Source: Doryteuthis pealeii (Eukaryota > Mollusca > Cephalopoda > Myopsida > Loliginidae). Taken from it: a stretch of 64,000 bases of DNA. A program made the translations under genes and the position numbers. This document shows positions 32,406-44,359 of the stretch, one piece after another. Location of the stretch: the NCBI GenBank assembly GCA_023376005.1, contig CM042141.1, positions 90,043,671-90,107,670 of the forward strand. Reading direction: 5' to 3'. The notes beneath the pieces were generated by a model. That model was not told the DNA's origin. It saw only the letters and a program-made list of their open reading frames with translations, and searched no databases. Every line of letters begins with the position of its first letter. Positions within the stretch are counted from its first letter, which is position 1.

Positions 32406-32517
32406 TACTTTACTTATCTTTAACATTAAACTGTGTTCGAAAATAAAATGGTGAACAATTTACACACAAAAAGTAATAACTGCAAAACAGTTTGATCAGC
32501 ACAACAATACAAACATA

Positions 32518-33186
32518 TCTTATTATAATAGAGATTGTGCGTCTGTCTGTCTGTAACCGAAACTATATCAGTACCCAAGTCACAATTCCCTTTACTACAT
32601 ATGTCACATACTCCATGATATCATGTTTATTTAAACCTCAATTATTAATAAAATTGTTTTACATTATTAATACTGTTGGCCATATCTAGATATTTATTTA
32701 CCACGTACCCAACGTGCACGGTTTGGGGACAAGACCCTATTAATGTGGGACCACTCAATTTAACTATTTATTTAAAATAGGAAGTAAAGAATAAAATTAG
32801 TTATTTCTTCTTGTTAATCGATTTCTCTTAAGATTTATCACCGAGATTTTTCTCATATTCATTAAGATAAAACCAAATAATTAGAAATCAATAATACTAA
32901 GCACATATTTATTAAAATCATTTTTTTGATATCAATATGCAAATTAGCTTTCCCATTCACACTGTAAACCACTATTTTGTTGTATATATAAATGCAATTG
33001 CATGTTCGTAATATGTAAGTATGGTCAACAGTAAATAATAACGTAAAACAATTTCATTAATAATTGAGTTTTACATTTTTTAAATAGAATCATGTAGAAT
33101 GTGTCGTAAATAACTAATGTGAGTAGAATTGTAATATGGTTTAGGTTACAGACAGACAAGAATACAATCTCTATTATAATAAGAGA
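32518..33186. mobile_element. Helitron-like element with two 5'-type ends
   Basis: Both edges carry the same head in inverse orientation: TCTTATTATAATAGAGATTG at 32518 and its complement ending at 33186, each followed inward by tgtctgtctgtaacc. Both have host A outside. The 3' half matches 49160-49600. It may be two abutting Helitrons or a foldback derivative. It ends 38 bp from the exon at 33225. Confidence 0.6.
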
Positions 33187-33224
33187 TATTTACAAAACAA
33201 AAAACAAATAAACGATGTGCCTAC

Positions 33225-33276
33225 CGTCAGCCATAGGTGCCATTTCGTCGTAAACACAATGTCCATATACACACCA
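33225..33276 (-). CDS. Right metalloprotease gene: short WC..G.C exon
   Basis: A 52-bp exon with acceptor ttcttttttag and donor G/gtaggc encodes WCVYGHCVYDEMAPMAD plus G. Same length, phases and Cys positions as 4133-4184. Confidence 0.85.
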
Positions 33277-34680
33277 CTAAAAAAGAAACAACATAATTAT
33301 ATATAGGTATGTCCACTTTTTGTCTGGGGAGGTAATAAAAAAAATCAATTTTTTAAAATCTTAAAATAATTACCAAAATTCAGAAAATTCTTCTGAAATT
33401 TTCACTACTTTATTCATTAATTACTTGATTGTATAATGAATAGCTTATTTTATCAAACATCTTGAAACAAAAATTCTTATCAATGATGATTATAAGCGGG
33501 GTTTAAACCTTTGGTCATTTGAACAAAAAATATTACCAGTCCCTAATTTTAACATTTCCAGAAAAATCAGATAAAAACAAAAATGAATAAATAAAATAAA
33601 TAGGAAGATTTCAACACTCGAAAATAGTTATTTGAAAATTTAAATGTTATTTTCTTAAAACTCAAAAAATAATTTTTGTTGCATGTTTTCTTTTTTCGTG
33701 GTTTTAAAAACAATAATTTTCTTTGAATTAAATAAGAAAAAAGGCTTTTCTCTTATTCAACTGGTCTATTCTTATTCACATCAATTCTTATTCTAATCTA
33801 AAAGTGAATTTTAAACGTCTATAAGGTGGTATGTTGTACACAATATTTTTATCATTAATAAAGATCTATTTAATTTATCTAAAAATCTATGATTAAAAAT
33901 GCGCAATTTTGCGCGACATCTTCCGAGATTTTTGTACATTTAAAAGGAAGACTAGTCTAGTCTTAATTACAAATGAGTTTTCCCCTTTTTACTTCAAAAT
34001 ATCCGGATTTTCACTTTGAAAACATCAACAACTATTTTTCAGCGCGTGTCTTTGTATGTGTTGTTATTTTTTACTTACGCTGTTTGATTACGCACTGTAA
34101 CTCACTCATATGAAATTTTATACTTATTTACTCTCATTGATTTTTTCCATTTCTTACTGATGTCAGAATTTTAAAACGTCTTTAAAACATCAGTTATCCC
34201 CTTTCAGTGATGCTGATAGATTTTTGATTTAGTGCGTCCTGGGATGCACATATTTGCTTTGAATGAGTCCCCTGGAAAAGTTATGGGTCCCAACTAAAGC
34301 CGTCTATCTCCTACCTTGTAACCTATCCTGTGTAATTCCTTTTTAAGAAACTATTGAAATGTATTTACAGTTAGGTTGAAATGGTGAGGGAAGAAAAAAG
34401 AAAAACACTGGGACGCATGAATATGATTTTACTGTGTCCTTTCAGATTTTTGTGCGTCAGGGATGCAGAACGTGTACCTATGAGCATCTCTGCCCATTTA
34501 ACGAGGCAAAATGCACACAAGATCCAATCACATGTCTGCTGTTTATCATGCGGGTTTTAGTTTATGCTAATTTATTTGCTATATATTAATGCGTTTGCTC
34601 CATGTCTTTTTAGTCGGATCTTAGCTCTGAAGAGCATTAAGCGAAACTTTTAGTAGGTTTATCTGACTCATTAGATTTAT

Positions 34681-34738
<58 letters not shown>

Positions 34739-35742
34739 TTTGTTGGTTGGTTTTGAAGGCTGTCACAATGCGAGTGTAAAGAAAAAGAAGGTAACTATGA
34801 TGTTTTTTGTTAACCTGTCATTTATTTCTCAATATTTCGGGAAGAAATTCCCATCCTCAGAAGAATTCTGAGGATGGGAATTTCTACATATCCCGGATCA
34901 ATGATAACGAGCAAACACCAAGTTACAGCGATACAAAAAAACAACAAAAAGAAAGGCAATAAAAAGAATGAATTCATCAGTCCAAACAATTGATATTACT
35001 TAATTCTTTACTTACCAAACTTCCTCCACGGATATACCAAAATTTCTTGGTATTTTTCACCTGTGTAGGGATTGTCTTCCCCTGCTAGGATAGACTTGGG
35101 TCCAAAAGGGTTATCTTCCCTTGTCTTCAGGTTTTCGCCAATAGGTGGCTAGGTATTCAAAGAGCAGTCTGGGAATTCTCACTCTCTTTCTCATCGTCTA
35201 GCAACCCCTGAACATGGGCAAGACACGTGGTGCCTCTGTCCCTTAAGCTTTCCCCCAACTACCAGTAAGTGACTCACTTATTTCTTCATGAACTTTTTAT
35301 TACTTCTTTAGGACTTTAGTCCTGTCTGTTTGTATCGTATTGTATCTTGTCATGTATAATTTCATGTCCACGTGCTCAGACAATAAAGTCTGTATTTGTT
35401 ATTATATGTAAATCTTTGTTCGGATTATTTTATGTACATATATGTACCTACGTTGGAAGGTTACTCTGAACCTTCTAACGTATTATAAGAACCACCCATC
35501 TTATTCTTATACCTTTATGATGGGATAATTCAAAATTCATTATCTATTCAACTCAGAACTCATTCTATTCAAAGTTCTATTATTATTGTAATCTGAGCAT
35601 TTCAGCTCAACTATAATGAAGTGGCCACCAGTTTTTGTTCTTTGCTTGGGTATGATATGCGTAGAAATGGTTTCTAATAGTAGAGCCGCTGTGATCGGCT
35701 TAAAGTAGGCGAAAAGTTAAAAGGTGATATGAATATACGTAC
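33277..35742. other. Intron with a dispersed AT-rich repeat
   Basis: The part 33600-34350 recurs at 61560-62290 and inverted at 60740-61500. The part 35460-35740 recurs at 62290-62560. The part 34352-35455 is missing from those copies and contains (TA)n (34684-34735) and a block ttggttggttttgaaggct shared with 19700. An end block (acgttggaaggttactctga) also occurs at 55865-55890. Nature of the family is unknown. Confidence 0.5.
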
Positions 35743-35856
35743 CTTTTTATTTCCACAAGTACTCTTATAAGCAGGAAGATATGAATTACAGCGATAATGG
35801 CCAGTATCACAAAATAGACTCAAACACAGTGTACTGACTTTTTTAAATGCGTCAAA
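35743..35856 (-). CDS. Right metalloprotease gene: Cys-rich exon
   Basis: 114 bp, phase 0 at both ends, acceptor ctgttgtag and donor AAG/gtacgt. It encodes FDAFKKVSTLCLSLFCDTGH, RCNSYLPAYKSTC and GNKK. It is intact and aligned residue for residue with 2520-2633 (12 of 38 differ). Confidence 0.88.
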
Positions 35857-35939
35857 CTACAACAGAAACAAGAATTGACAATGTATGAATATAAATATCA
35901 ACATCAACCGAGAAATTTCAATCGTCCTGAAAATGATTG

Positions 35940-37350
35940 GAGATATGTGGGGATTAAAATGAAATTAAAATAACAAATAAATAACAAAAATAACAAACTC
36001 CCATGAGCCTTCATCGGAAGACCGTCCGTGCATGTGCGGGAAAAGGGACCCACTTCCGAGCCCCAAGAGAATCTCCCGGCCATTCTGATTTAGGCCTTAA
36101 CTATAACCCGTCGGGCGCTACTGAGCTAAAGGGCTCACAGAATTTCCGAAATTGGCCGTCAAGATAGGATTTTCTGCTTCAACCAAGGATTGCAGGGTCT
36201 CTATATTTACTGAAAGTCTAGCCGAATGCCCACGTTGTGTTCAGATCTCAAACGACTAGAAATCTGCTATAGAAACTGATTTCCAAGGTTAATGGCGGCC
36301 TAGTGGTCACATAAAAAAACAACGACTCTCTTTCTTCTTCAAACTCAACAACATTTATATTCAAATAACAAAAGAATACAAACAATTATTTCTCAAGACT
36401 TTGGGAGCGATGGACCCGTAATTAATAACTTCTGATCTTCTGCAAAGTATTGTTCAAAACAGTTCGTAAAGTTGACTAAGTTTTCAATGGTCTTAGCTGA
36501 AGTCAGTTTCTCTCGGCTCTCAGTATTTGCGTTAATCTTCTCCACTAGCCCAGTCAGCTAATCAAGCCCGCCTTGGCTTCATCTAGTTTCTCAGCTGCAT
36601 CTCTGCTTCATCTCTGATTCTCAAGCAAAAACGTTTCTGTTAAATAATATTTTCAACCGGAACATTTTTAATTCCGGTTGGCGTGGGGGTATGAGAAATT
36701 TTCTCTGCACCTCCCACTTTGGCAGGGTAGCCGCCCTCCTTTAGTTCTAACCAGCCAATGGAATTCACTTCCGCTCACTAATCCAAGTGCTATCTCTTCC
36801 GGCTACTTGAGTGTTTCCCAACAAATGTGTGGTCTTAAATAAATTTGATTTTCTCTTCCGGCCATTTACAAAACAAAAGAAGTTATCTTTTTTTTAAGTG
36901 GAGAAAGGAAAAATAATAAAAATATCTTTTCCAAGGGCCCAAGATAACCGGGAAGTCGGCTGACCATGTTTATCTTGTTCCGCGCCCCTCGTCTAGTTAC
37001 ATCAAAGAACTGTCTCGATCGCCGACGATTTAAAGAGCTTCTGACCTACTTGAAATTCCACCCCCGACACGGACATCCCAATCGCTCTGTGCGGCCTTAT
37101 AATCGCACCATCTGTTTTGATTCTACTTCGACCCAAATGATCGGAAGATTTAAACTTCCGATTTTTTCTTTCTTTCTTTTTATAATTCCAAACCAAGAAA
37201 TCAGGTCACATAACTGTGTCTAGACACTTCTACTAACCAGGGAGATATTCCCTTGACACGTGGTGGCTATGACCGGTGAATAAAACCTAAATCATAAACC
37301 CACCTTTTGTCTTTGTCTCTTTTTCGTTCCTTTTCGTTCCTCACCAAATA
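35940..37350 (+). repeat. Repeat R, split by a 1.1-kb insertion
   Basis: Repeat R (35940-36102 and 37216-37350) is interrupted at 36103-37210. The direct repeat taact flanks the insert (36098-36102, 37211-37215), and the copies at 60085 and 62905 show the empty site. The insert ends GTCACA, so in reverse it starts TG. A solo LTR is possible, but the other end does not read CA. No ORF in it is recognised. Confidence 0.6.
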
Positions 37351-38030
37351 AGATGGGATTAAAAGCAAACCCTAAACACACACACACCAAGAATAACTAC
37401 AGCCACTTTTTAAACCTAAAACACAAAATACCTTGCCACCCGAGAGATACAGATTTCATATATGGGTAATTCCATGTTAAATCATCAAGAAAAAAGTAAA
37501 ATTTTCACCCCCCCCCTTCAATTTTTTTGATTTTCTTTTCTGAGCAAAAACCAAACTATCTCTTTTGTACAAATGATGTTCAGTAGATGCGAAATAATAA
37601 TTTTTTTTTTAAATTGTCATAAATGCAGTGCCACATTGGAATGTTGATCTTGCTATGAAAAAATCAGAAATCACTTGGACAAAATTACCAAAAAAATTAA
37701 AGTGGGTGGGTGACATGGCCTGGATGATTTGATATAAATATATATTTTATATAAAATATTTTATATAAAATATTTTACATAAAATATAGAATATTTGATA
37801 TAAAATATAAAATATTTGATATATAAAATTTATCTATAAATATATTTTAAAAATATAAAATATTTTATATATTTTATAAAATATTTTATCTAAAATGTCT
37901 CCGCCAACTTAGCGTATGAGTAGCACAGATTGGTTAATCTGATCTGAGTGGTAAAGTGGGGAACTGACGTTAAGTGTGGCGCTCCATCTCAACAAAAAAC
38001 CTCCCTGCACTGTCAGGCTGATATCTGCCA

Positions 38031-38035
<5 letters not shown>
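37351..38035. other. Repeat block with AT palindromes and SINE A remnant
   Basis: The part 37440-37700 recurs at 63170-63400 and inverted at 59560-59820. The part 37738-37885 is runs of aaatattttatat-type palindromes. The part 37898-38030 is the headless body of a SINE A variant (ccgccaacttagcgtatgag), whose tRNA head is kept at 63676. Confidence 0.55.

Positions 38036-38108
<73 letters not shown>
38036..38108 (+). repeat. (TA)n and (GTTA)n microsatellites
   Basis: A TA run to about 38085 followed by six GTTA units. Confidence 0.9.
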
Positions 38109-38110
<2 letters not shown>

Positions 38111-38429
38111 TGATATATATAGTTTGAATAACCTGTCTGAAGTCATTAAGCGAATCACATAAACTTCAAAAATGTAAGTTTAGTTTGAAAGAAAATGATT
38201 ACATTTTTAACAATCAATTTAGAAATCAAAACCAACACTTTGTTAACATTGTAGTTATGTATCAATAGGGTTTTTTTTTGAAATTATTGAACTTATTTGC
38301 TGTATTCTAAAATATTGCCATCAGAAATTATTAAATAAAGTAAAATAATCACATTTTAGTTCAATAAAAAGTTAATAAAATCATCAAAAATTAATCAACA
38401 CTTAAAATAGAACAAATAACAAACACACA

Positions 38430-38690
38430 TGATTTCTTTGAAACTTTTTCATTTCAATATTGTGACCCTTCTTTTCAATAACGAGTAATCTATTATACAT
38501 TGATTTTGTAATTTTTGTTATTTATTTCATCAGGTTCAATTTCCGACATTGTAGTTTTAATTACTTCCCCCTGTGTCTGCTTAGCTGTTATATTGTTTAC
38601 CACCTTCATATAATTTTATCTTCACAATTGACCATAGATTTTTCGATGGGATTCAGATGAGGACTTAATGGTGGCCATTCCATTATCTTT
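38430..38690 (-). pseudogene. Tc1-like transposase C-terminal remnant
   Basis: On the minus strand MEWPPLSPHLNPIEKSM is the region of the third catalytic residue (D replaced by H). After a frameshift come VIKTTMSEIEPDEI and, near the end, VIEKKGHN. These are the conserved final motifs of Tc1-type enzymes. Confidence 0.65.
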
Positions 38691-38850
38691 TATGCTCAAA
38701 AAGCTAAGATACACAAGAAGGAGAATTGTCGTACATAAATACACACTACTTTGAAAGTGAGAGTCTGTGACTTGTTACATGCAAAGAAAGTCTTGTCCAT
38801 AAAATCGCAATTGTTACCACATTGTGTGTGCGTACGTGTGCGTACGTGTA

Positions 38851-38852
<2 letters not shown>

Positions 38853-38913
<61 letters not shown>
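38853..38913 (+). repeat. (TG)n microsatellite
   Basis: About 30 TG units, preceded by CGTACGTG variants. Confidence 0.95.
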
Positions 38914-38916
<3 letters not shown>

Positions 38917-38939
38917 TGGGTTCATTAACGGGCATGTCT

Positions 38940-39350
38940 GCTTATTGGTTAATGGGCCAATTTTTATGAAACTTGGACTCTGAATTCCTTTTATTGCAAA
39001 AAGTGTTTTATTGGTACTTGACGGTGGGGGGGGGCGCAAGAGCCCTCTATCCCGATCCTGAAGGTGCCCGGAATATTTTAACTGAAAATGGATCAGTAAG
39101 GTCTAATTCATACAGAAATCAAATAAAAAATGCCATCCAACTGAGCGTTAAGGAAAAGAAATACATAGAAGGGATTCATTCTATCCTACAGACTCCTTTA
39201 CTAATGAACCAATCTTGATGAAACTGGATGGTGAGACTCCTTTGACCCCACTGAGTGTTTTAAATATATTTGATGCAAAGGGCGGTGGGAATAGGGTAAG
39301 TTAAAGGGTTTCTGGATTATTTTAGCTCAATATTGATCTGGAGGTCTAAA
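38940..39350. other. Repeat block recurring at both ends of the terminal palindrome
   Basis: The part 39020-39220 recurs at 63850-64000, and 39020-39350 recurs inverted at 58750-59070. Two related units (gaccaat.tt.atgaaact and agtgttttat/a) sit at 38958 and 39205. No coding signal was seen. Confidence 0.5.
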
Positions 39351-39353
<3 letters not shown>

Positions 39354-39407
<54 letters not shown>

Positions 39408-39548
39408 CCTTGTTTTCGATATAAATTTATTTTGACATATTGTCTCTTCAGTCCTCACACCCGGTCTCACTTGTGTGGAAATAAATTTATATCCAAAACA
39501 AGGTATATATCCATTTATTTATTTATTTATTTATATGTAATACTCCGT
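39354..39548. repeat. (TA)n and short inverted repeat
   Basis: TA runs at 39354-39408. The sequence accttgttttcgatataaat (39408) recurs inverted as atttatatccaaaacaaggt (39484). A short (ATTT)n lies at 39512-39532. Confidence 0.7.
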
Positions 39549-39850
39549 ATGGAGGTGCGTGGTGTAATGGTTAGAGATGTGGGAAATGGATTCGTCGACC
39601 CGAGTTCAAATGCTGAACGAGACTGTTTTCATTTCACATAGCACTAATACCCTTTGGGAAAGGTAGGAATCCATATATTCTCCTTCCAGCTATGGGTAAA
39701 TAGTAGAGCAGACTGGTCTTTTTAACCTTGAATATGTAACCAGTCTAAGAGAAGGCAAACTCTGAATTAAAACCTGTTAAGCTTCGCTTAAGAAATTGAC
39801 CTTGTGTCGCATCCTGCTCGTGTGGAGGTAGTGGTAAATATATATAATAC
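39549..39850 (+). mobile_element. SINE B copy, nearly full length
   Basis: It has ggtgcgtggtgtaatggtta (A box) and gagttcaaatgc (B box), the full body, then cgtgtggaggtagtggtaaa and a TATATA tail. Confidence 0.88.
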
Positions 39851-39947
39851 TCCATAAATGTACAATATATATATGCAAATCTTTAAGTGTACGTTTGAGT
39901 TCACAATTTTAGTTGAATCTTATCAAGGAAACACTTGATATCATCCA

Positions 39948-39950
<3 letters not shown>

Positions 39951-40009
<59 letters not shown>
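39951..40009 (+). repeat. (TA)n(TG)n microsatellite
   Basis: A TA run of about 42 bp is followed by TG. Confidence 0.95.
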
Positions 40010-40010
<1 letters not shown>

Positions 40011-40084
40011 TCGGGAGAAGTGCTTGGTAACTTCAAAAATTTCATGGATTGTAAAGAAATTCAACAGGCACAGAAACTACACTA

Positions 40085-40500
40085 CTGTCAATAGATTTCA
40101 CTCAAAATAACCGCCATTAACGTCGATCACAGCCTCAATCCTGCTCCGGAACCTGGAGCAAGCTGATGTTACAGTTTCCCTGGGAAGGGTCTAAAAAACT
40201 ACCTTAATTCTATCGATTAACTGGGCTTTTGTAGTATTGGCATGGTGATTGGTGTCTTTGTCAACAGCGCCATATACATAATAATCCATGGGGTTAAGAT
40301 CTGGGGAGTTCGGAGGCCAAACATTGGGACTGGTGTAGTGGTAAAAATTTGCCGACAAACATTTTTGACTTTTCCAGTGTGAGGTGTGGCAGGGGGGGGG
40401 TCGAATCCTGCTGCCATACATATGGCCTACCATTGTGTTTAGCAACTCCACGTAGGCATCTGAATTCAACCTGATACCCTTTCGGCAGATTTTCAAGGAA
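40085..40500 (-). pseudogene. Mariner-type transposase C-terminal half
   Basis: Minus-strand pieces read GRPYVWQQDS (second catalytic Asp), WPPNSPDLNPMDYYVYGAVD (third), KAQLIDRIKVVF and CSRFRSRIEAVIDVNGGYFE with a stop. The 35 to 41 residues between the two Asp depend on a frameshift at a G run near 40391. The ending ...RSRIEAV...FE is typical of mariner C termini. At least two frameshifts are present. Confidence 0.72.
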
Positions 40501-40790
40501 TTCAGCATATATATATATATATATTTGAGATATATTTTTGTATCTGTATCCGTGTTTTGGAAGTACATATATCAGGTTTGGCATTAGTGTGAAGCATTAA
40601 TGTGCTATATTATAATAATGTAGTTATCATAATATATTCATCGGGAATAAATATCAGAAAACTCGGTTGTTTTTTTGTGGGGTTTTTTTGTTTGTTTTTT
40701 TAGTTTCTTTTATTTAGTAGTAGTGGTGAATTTCCCTCATACAAGGTTTATCTTAAGTATTTATTTTATTCAGGTGATCTTTGAAGTTAA

Positions 40791-41227
40791 TCTATTAATA
40801 ATGGAGACTGTCTGTAACAAAAACTACGTCATAGCTCTACGTCAGATACGTCTGCTATATACACCCAAAATTTGAGTAAGCAATTTAAAGATTGTTTTTT
40901 TACTCACGTTCCCTTTTTTTACAGTAACAAGAAATTAACTAAAAAGTTTACAAATAAATAAATACCTACGATTTTGTGTAAAATTGATAATCAAACAATT
41001 ATTCAAAATAATTGTTTGATTATTACATGCACGCAACATTTTATTTGAGAGGGCGGGGCTCAATTTTCATTTCAAATTGTTTTATTTTTTTATCCCTTTA
41101 ATAAATATGAGGATTTTGCTTACTTATGATAAACCCTCTGACATTGAATTTTTAATTCCCACCCACTCAGGCAATGTCTTTCAAAATTTAATTTTTACGA
41201 TGCCCGGATGGTGTTTTCTGTTGCTAG
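40791..41227 (+). mobile_element. Non-autonomous Helitron, 437 bp
   Basis: It starts TCTATTAATAATGG after host A40790 and ends ...ttgCTAG before host T41228. A GC-rich hairpin (gcccggatggtg) lies about 12 nt upstream of CTAG. The left arm shows the uninterrupted site (reverse complement gaagttaa-ttgcaataatgg at about 1012-1032). Insertion between A and T without target duplication is the hallmark of Helitrons. It has no ORF of its own. Confidence 0.85.
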
Positions 41228-41332
41228 TAGCAATAATGGAAATAATTATTTTCTTTAAAGAACATCAAAAATCTAATGTCTAATACTTTTGTGTGTCACG
41301 GTGTGTCACTGTGTTTATGTATGTGTACTTAC

Positions 41333-41450
41333 CGGGCAGATGCCAACGGTTTCATCTGACATTACTCGGCATTGCTCCCAAATAGGATATAACTGTCCTG
41401 TGGGTATCTGGGGTACCAGTGGCTGTTTAATAGGAGTTAAAAGGCAGTTT
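41333..41450 (-). CDS. Right metalloprotease gene: disintegrin-like exon
   Basis: 118 bp, acceptor ctcctttcag and donor CCG/gtaagt. It encodes NCLLTPIKQPL ... GQLYPIWEQC ... VGICP. The codon completed with the previous exon (CC + A) gives Pro before Asn-Cys. It is intact and pairs with 809-926. Confidence 0.88.
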
Positions 41451-42012
41451 CTGAAAGGAGAGAGAGAGAGAGAAAAGAAAGAAAGAAACTAAAGTGTTGT
41501 TGGGTGAATGCTAGTTGGTTTAATATATTGTTTCCTCGATTGTAAAAATGCAAGAACAATTCACGACTAAAGTGATAACAAGGATGTTATATTGCCTAAA
41601 CAAACTTAATAGAGAGAAATACAGAAAATGTCATGATACAAAGAAGCTTATAAATATTGGTATAAGTCGAAATGTCTTAATAGGCAAATAGTTTTATAGA
41701 TAAAGTATTGAGGCTTTTGATAATAGAGTAAAGTATTATATTTACTGGTTTGAGCATGTTCTCGTGTGCCATTCACACGGAATACATGGGGAGCAAAGTG
41801 TCCTTGTTCTGTAGGAGATGCAACATGTGCGTATTACCTCTGTGAAGGCTGAAGGCTCTAAGATTAATTTGACTTTATTAGGCTACTCGCAATGCCACCT
41901 AGCGCCAAACGGAAGAACCGTGACAATTACAGTGTGATCGGATTATTGAAACAAGTTTCAAATAAAAGTGATAATAACAATTTGAAAACTGTTGTACAAA
42001 TCCATTTGATAA

Positions 42013-43559
42013 CACTGGGGAACAATTTTGGACATAATTTCTGTTGACTTTGATTTTTCATTTGATTTAGACTAATATTGACATGCTGATTTCAAAACTG
42101 CAATCAGTTTTCTTCTATCACGTCAAGTTTTTCTTTACAGATTACTCCCAAAATAAGCAAAATTGTATTGTTTGTCTGTAAGTAATAGTCAACAGATTGC
42201 GTTGATTATTTTATTGAAAAGGAAGAGAATTATTCAGATCCGGTGACTGGGTTGATTCCCAATCAAAGAACAAACATCAGCACATTTGTAAACCTAGTTT
42301 ATTTTGCATATTTTAAATTAAAACTTATCGATTAATACAAGTCTTTGGCCCCTCAGCAGATGTGCAAGCAGAGCGTTAAAAGTTTACGGATGTGGATCAA
42401 GGGAACACATAAGTTGGCAATTGATATACCTATGATTTGGTGAGAGCCAAAATATCATTGCACAGACTGTTACTTTTGTCTAATGAAATCTTCACAATAT
42501 AACAAGAAAAACAAATGTAAAATTGAATATTCTAGTCTACCTTCGGCTGAAATCCCAGTGGGAGGCAGTAGAGCTTGAGAGAAGCATTTGATGGAGAGAA
42601 ATTGGCCTCCAAGATCTAACCTCAAACCTGTTGATCCCAACATTCTACATGCGCCATTTGTTGACATAAAGAAAATTATTTTCGCATCTCTTGAAGCAAT
42701 TCACTAAAGCATTGCCAATTGAAGACAAGGGTTTCAAGTACCATACTTTGCATGAGCAATGAATTACACTGAAATGCTTTTTTGGAAATGTATGAGCAAT
42801 GATAGTTACAAAATGCTTGATTGCAACATGAGCATCAAGATGCATTTTCTGCACAGCCATCTTGCTAACTTCTTGGAAAACCTTGATGTGTTCAGCTATG
42901 AGCAAGATGAATGATTCCACCAAGATCTGAAATCATGGAGAATTATTAAAGTATATGGGTGTAAATATGATGGCTGACTATGGAGCATAAAAGGAAATTG
43001 TTCACATATTAAACACACTAGAGAAAAAAATGTGTAAATTTTTACCTTAACTTGCAAACAATTTGACTTACAGTAATAATATTCTTTGTAGGAACAAGAT
43101 GAATTTCTAAAAAACATTACAGTCAAGCATTTTTTTAAATTATTTTCCATTGTAAATTTTTAAAACATTCAATAAAATAAGTTCAAATCTGTCACATGCA
43201 GTATTTTAATAGTTTTTTTTTAGACCAAGCAGGGGTATCCTGTTACTTATAAAGTTGATTTAATAGAGAAAAGATGGGGTCATTTTTGGATTCAGAGTCC
43301 AAAAGTTTGTCAAAAACAAGTGTCAGATCAAGCTCAACAAAATTTGTAATGGCTTGTTTTATTAGAAGATGTATTTTAACGTTTTTTTAAGAAAAATCGA
43401 GGGTATCCCGTAACTCAAAAATTACAAATCAAAAATCGAGGGTATCCCGTAACTCAAAAATTACGTGATAGAGAAAAACTGAGTTCATTTTTTGGATTCA
43501 GTGGTCAAAAATTAGTAAAAAAACCAGATCCAAATCAACAAAAATTGTGTTCCCCAGTG
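42013..43559. mobile_element. CACTA/EnSpm-like DNA transposon
   Basis: Terminal inverted repeats CACTGGGGAACA(CA)ATTTT lie at 42013 and, inverted, up to 43559. The left arm has the empty site (ttgataattaaaatg, complement of 173-187), implying a 3-bp duplication (taa, now aaa on the right). CACTG ends with 3-bp duplications point to the CACTA (CMC) group. Near the right end a subterminal unit (gtatcc.gt.actca ... ggattcag) is repeated at 43235-43345 and 43435-43545. Confidence 0.75.
42620..43037 (+). pseudogene. Relic of the protein carried by the CACTA-like element
   Basis: Plus-strand pieces read LLIPTFYM, then QFTKALPIEDKGFKY, then MSIKMHFLHSHLANFLENLD, EQDE-stop-FHQDLKSW and a final stop near 43037. 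From memory these follow the repeated invertebrate transposon-protein motif 'LHIKLGLMKQFVKAL...FLHSHLDYFPENLG..SEEQGERFHQDI'. Several stops and shifts occur. The longer minus-strand ORFs here are shadows. Confidence 0.65.
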
Positions 43560-43679
43560 AAATTAAAATGAATAATTGTTGACATTTCAAATGAACAGTC
43601 AGCACTTTTAGATAAAGCCCGGCTTTCCAATATATGGACAGTGAACATTTTTGTTATTCGATTTATGCAAAACTGCATA

Positions 43680-44359
43680 TATATTTATATATAGATTAAT
43701 AAAGATTCTTTTTCTATATATTTGTTTTATTATCTTTTATTCTTTATATATTTTTGTTTTTAAGTTGTTTATTTTTATTATTATTCTCTTTATATTTTTT
43801 CTTTTATTTGCTTTTTATTTGCTTTATATTATGTTTTCATCCTTTATTGAATTTGTATTATTTCTTCACTAATTTTTAAATATATCATTGATTTATACCT
43901 TTATATTTTTCTTTAGCTTTTCTTATGGAAAATAATGGGTAAAAAGTTTTTTAACCTCTTCTCAGACAAAAAATACGGTGTGGATTTTATTGAACTTTGG
44001 TTTTTGCTAGTCTCCATTAATTTTCCTTTATAAAAGGATATGCACTGAGTCATTGTATTGCCTTGAGGGGATAGACCCCTGGGATCGACGCTGTTAATTC
44101 TATTGCTAAGCCACTCCAGAGGCCGAAGCGCTTTGGAGCAGACCCCCTAAGGGCCTTTGACGGCTCTGCAATCACTCATTCTCAGACAGCCGTGTATAAA
44201 TAGTCCTATTCCAGCACATCAGTCTCTACACAAGGTACACTAGGCTAGTCCACAACATTTCCCGAGGAGTTTCTGTTTAGCATTAGAAAAAAATATAAAG
44301 GAATTAAAATTGAAGAAAAAAAAAGAAAAGATTGAGAAAACAAAAAAGCTGCAACTTAC
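43680..44359. other. Intron, AT-rich then unassigned GC-richer block
   Basis: The part 43680-43930 is T-rich. The part 44040-44280 is GC-richer and contains a plus-strand TATAAATA (44195) followed about 25 bp on by catcagtct, so it resembles a transposon or LTR promoter. There is no supporting gene on that strand. Confidence 0.35.

Noticed and set aside
34600..34660. Possible hammerhead in gctctgaagagcattaagcg / aaac
   Set aside because: Stem II would have two base pairs and no stem I or stem III partner with a cleavage triplet is found. The motif resembles the ending of other retroelements.
42470..42923. Minus-strand ORFs of 65 and 92 codons
   Set aside because: The recognisable protein similarity is on the plus strand in broken frames; these are shadows.
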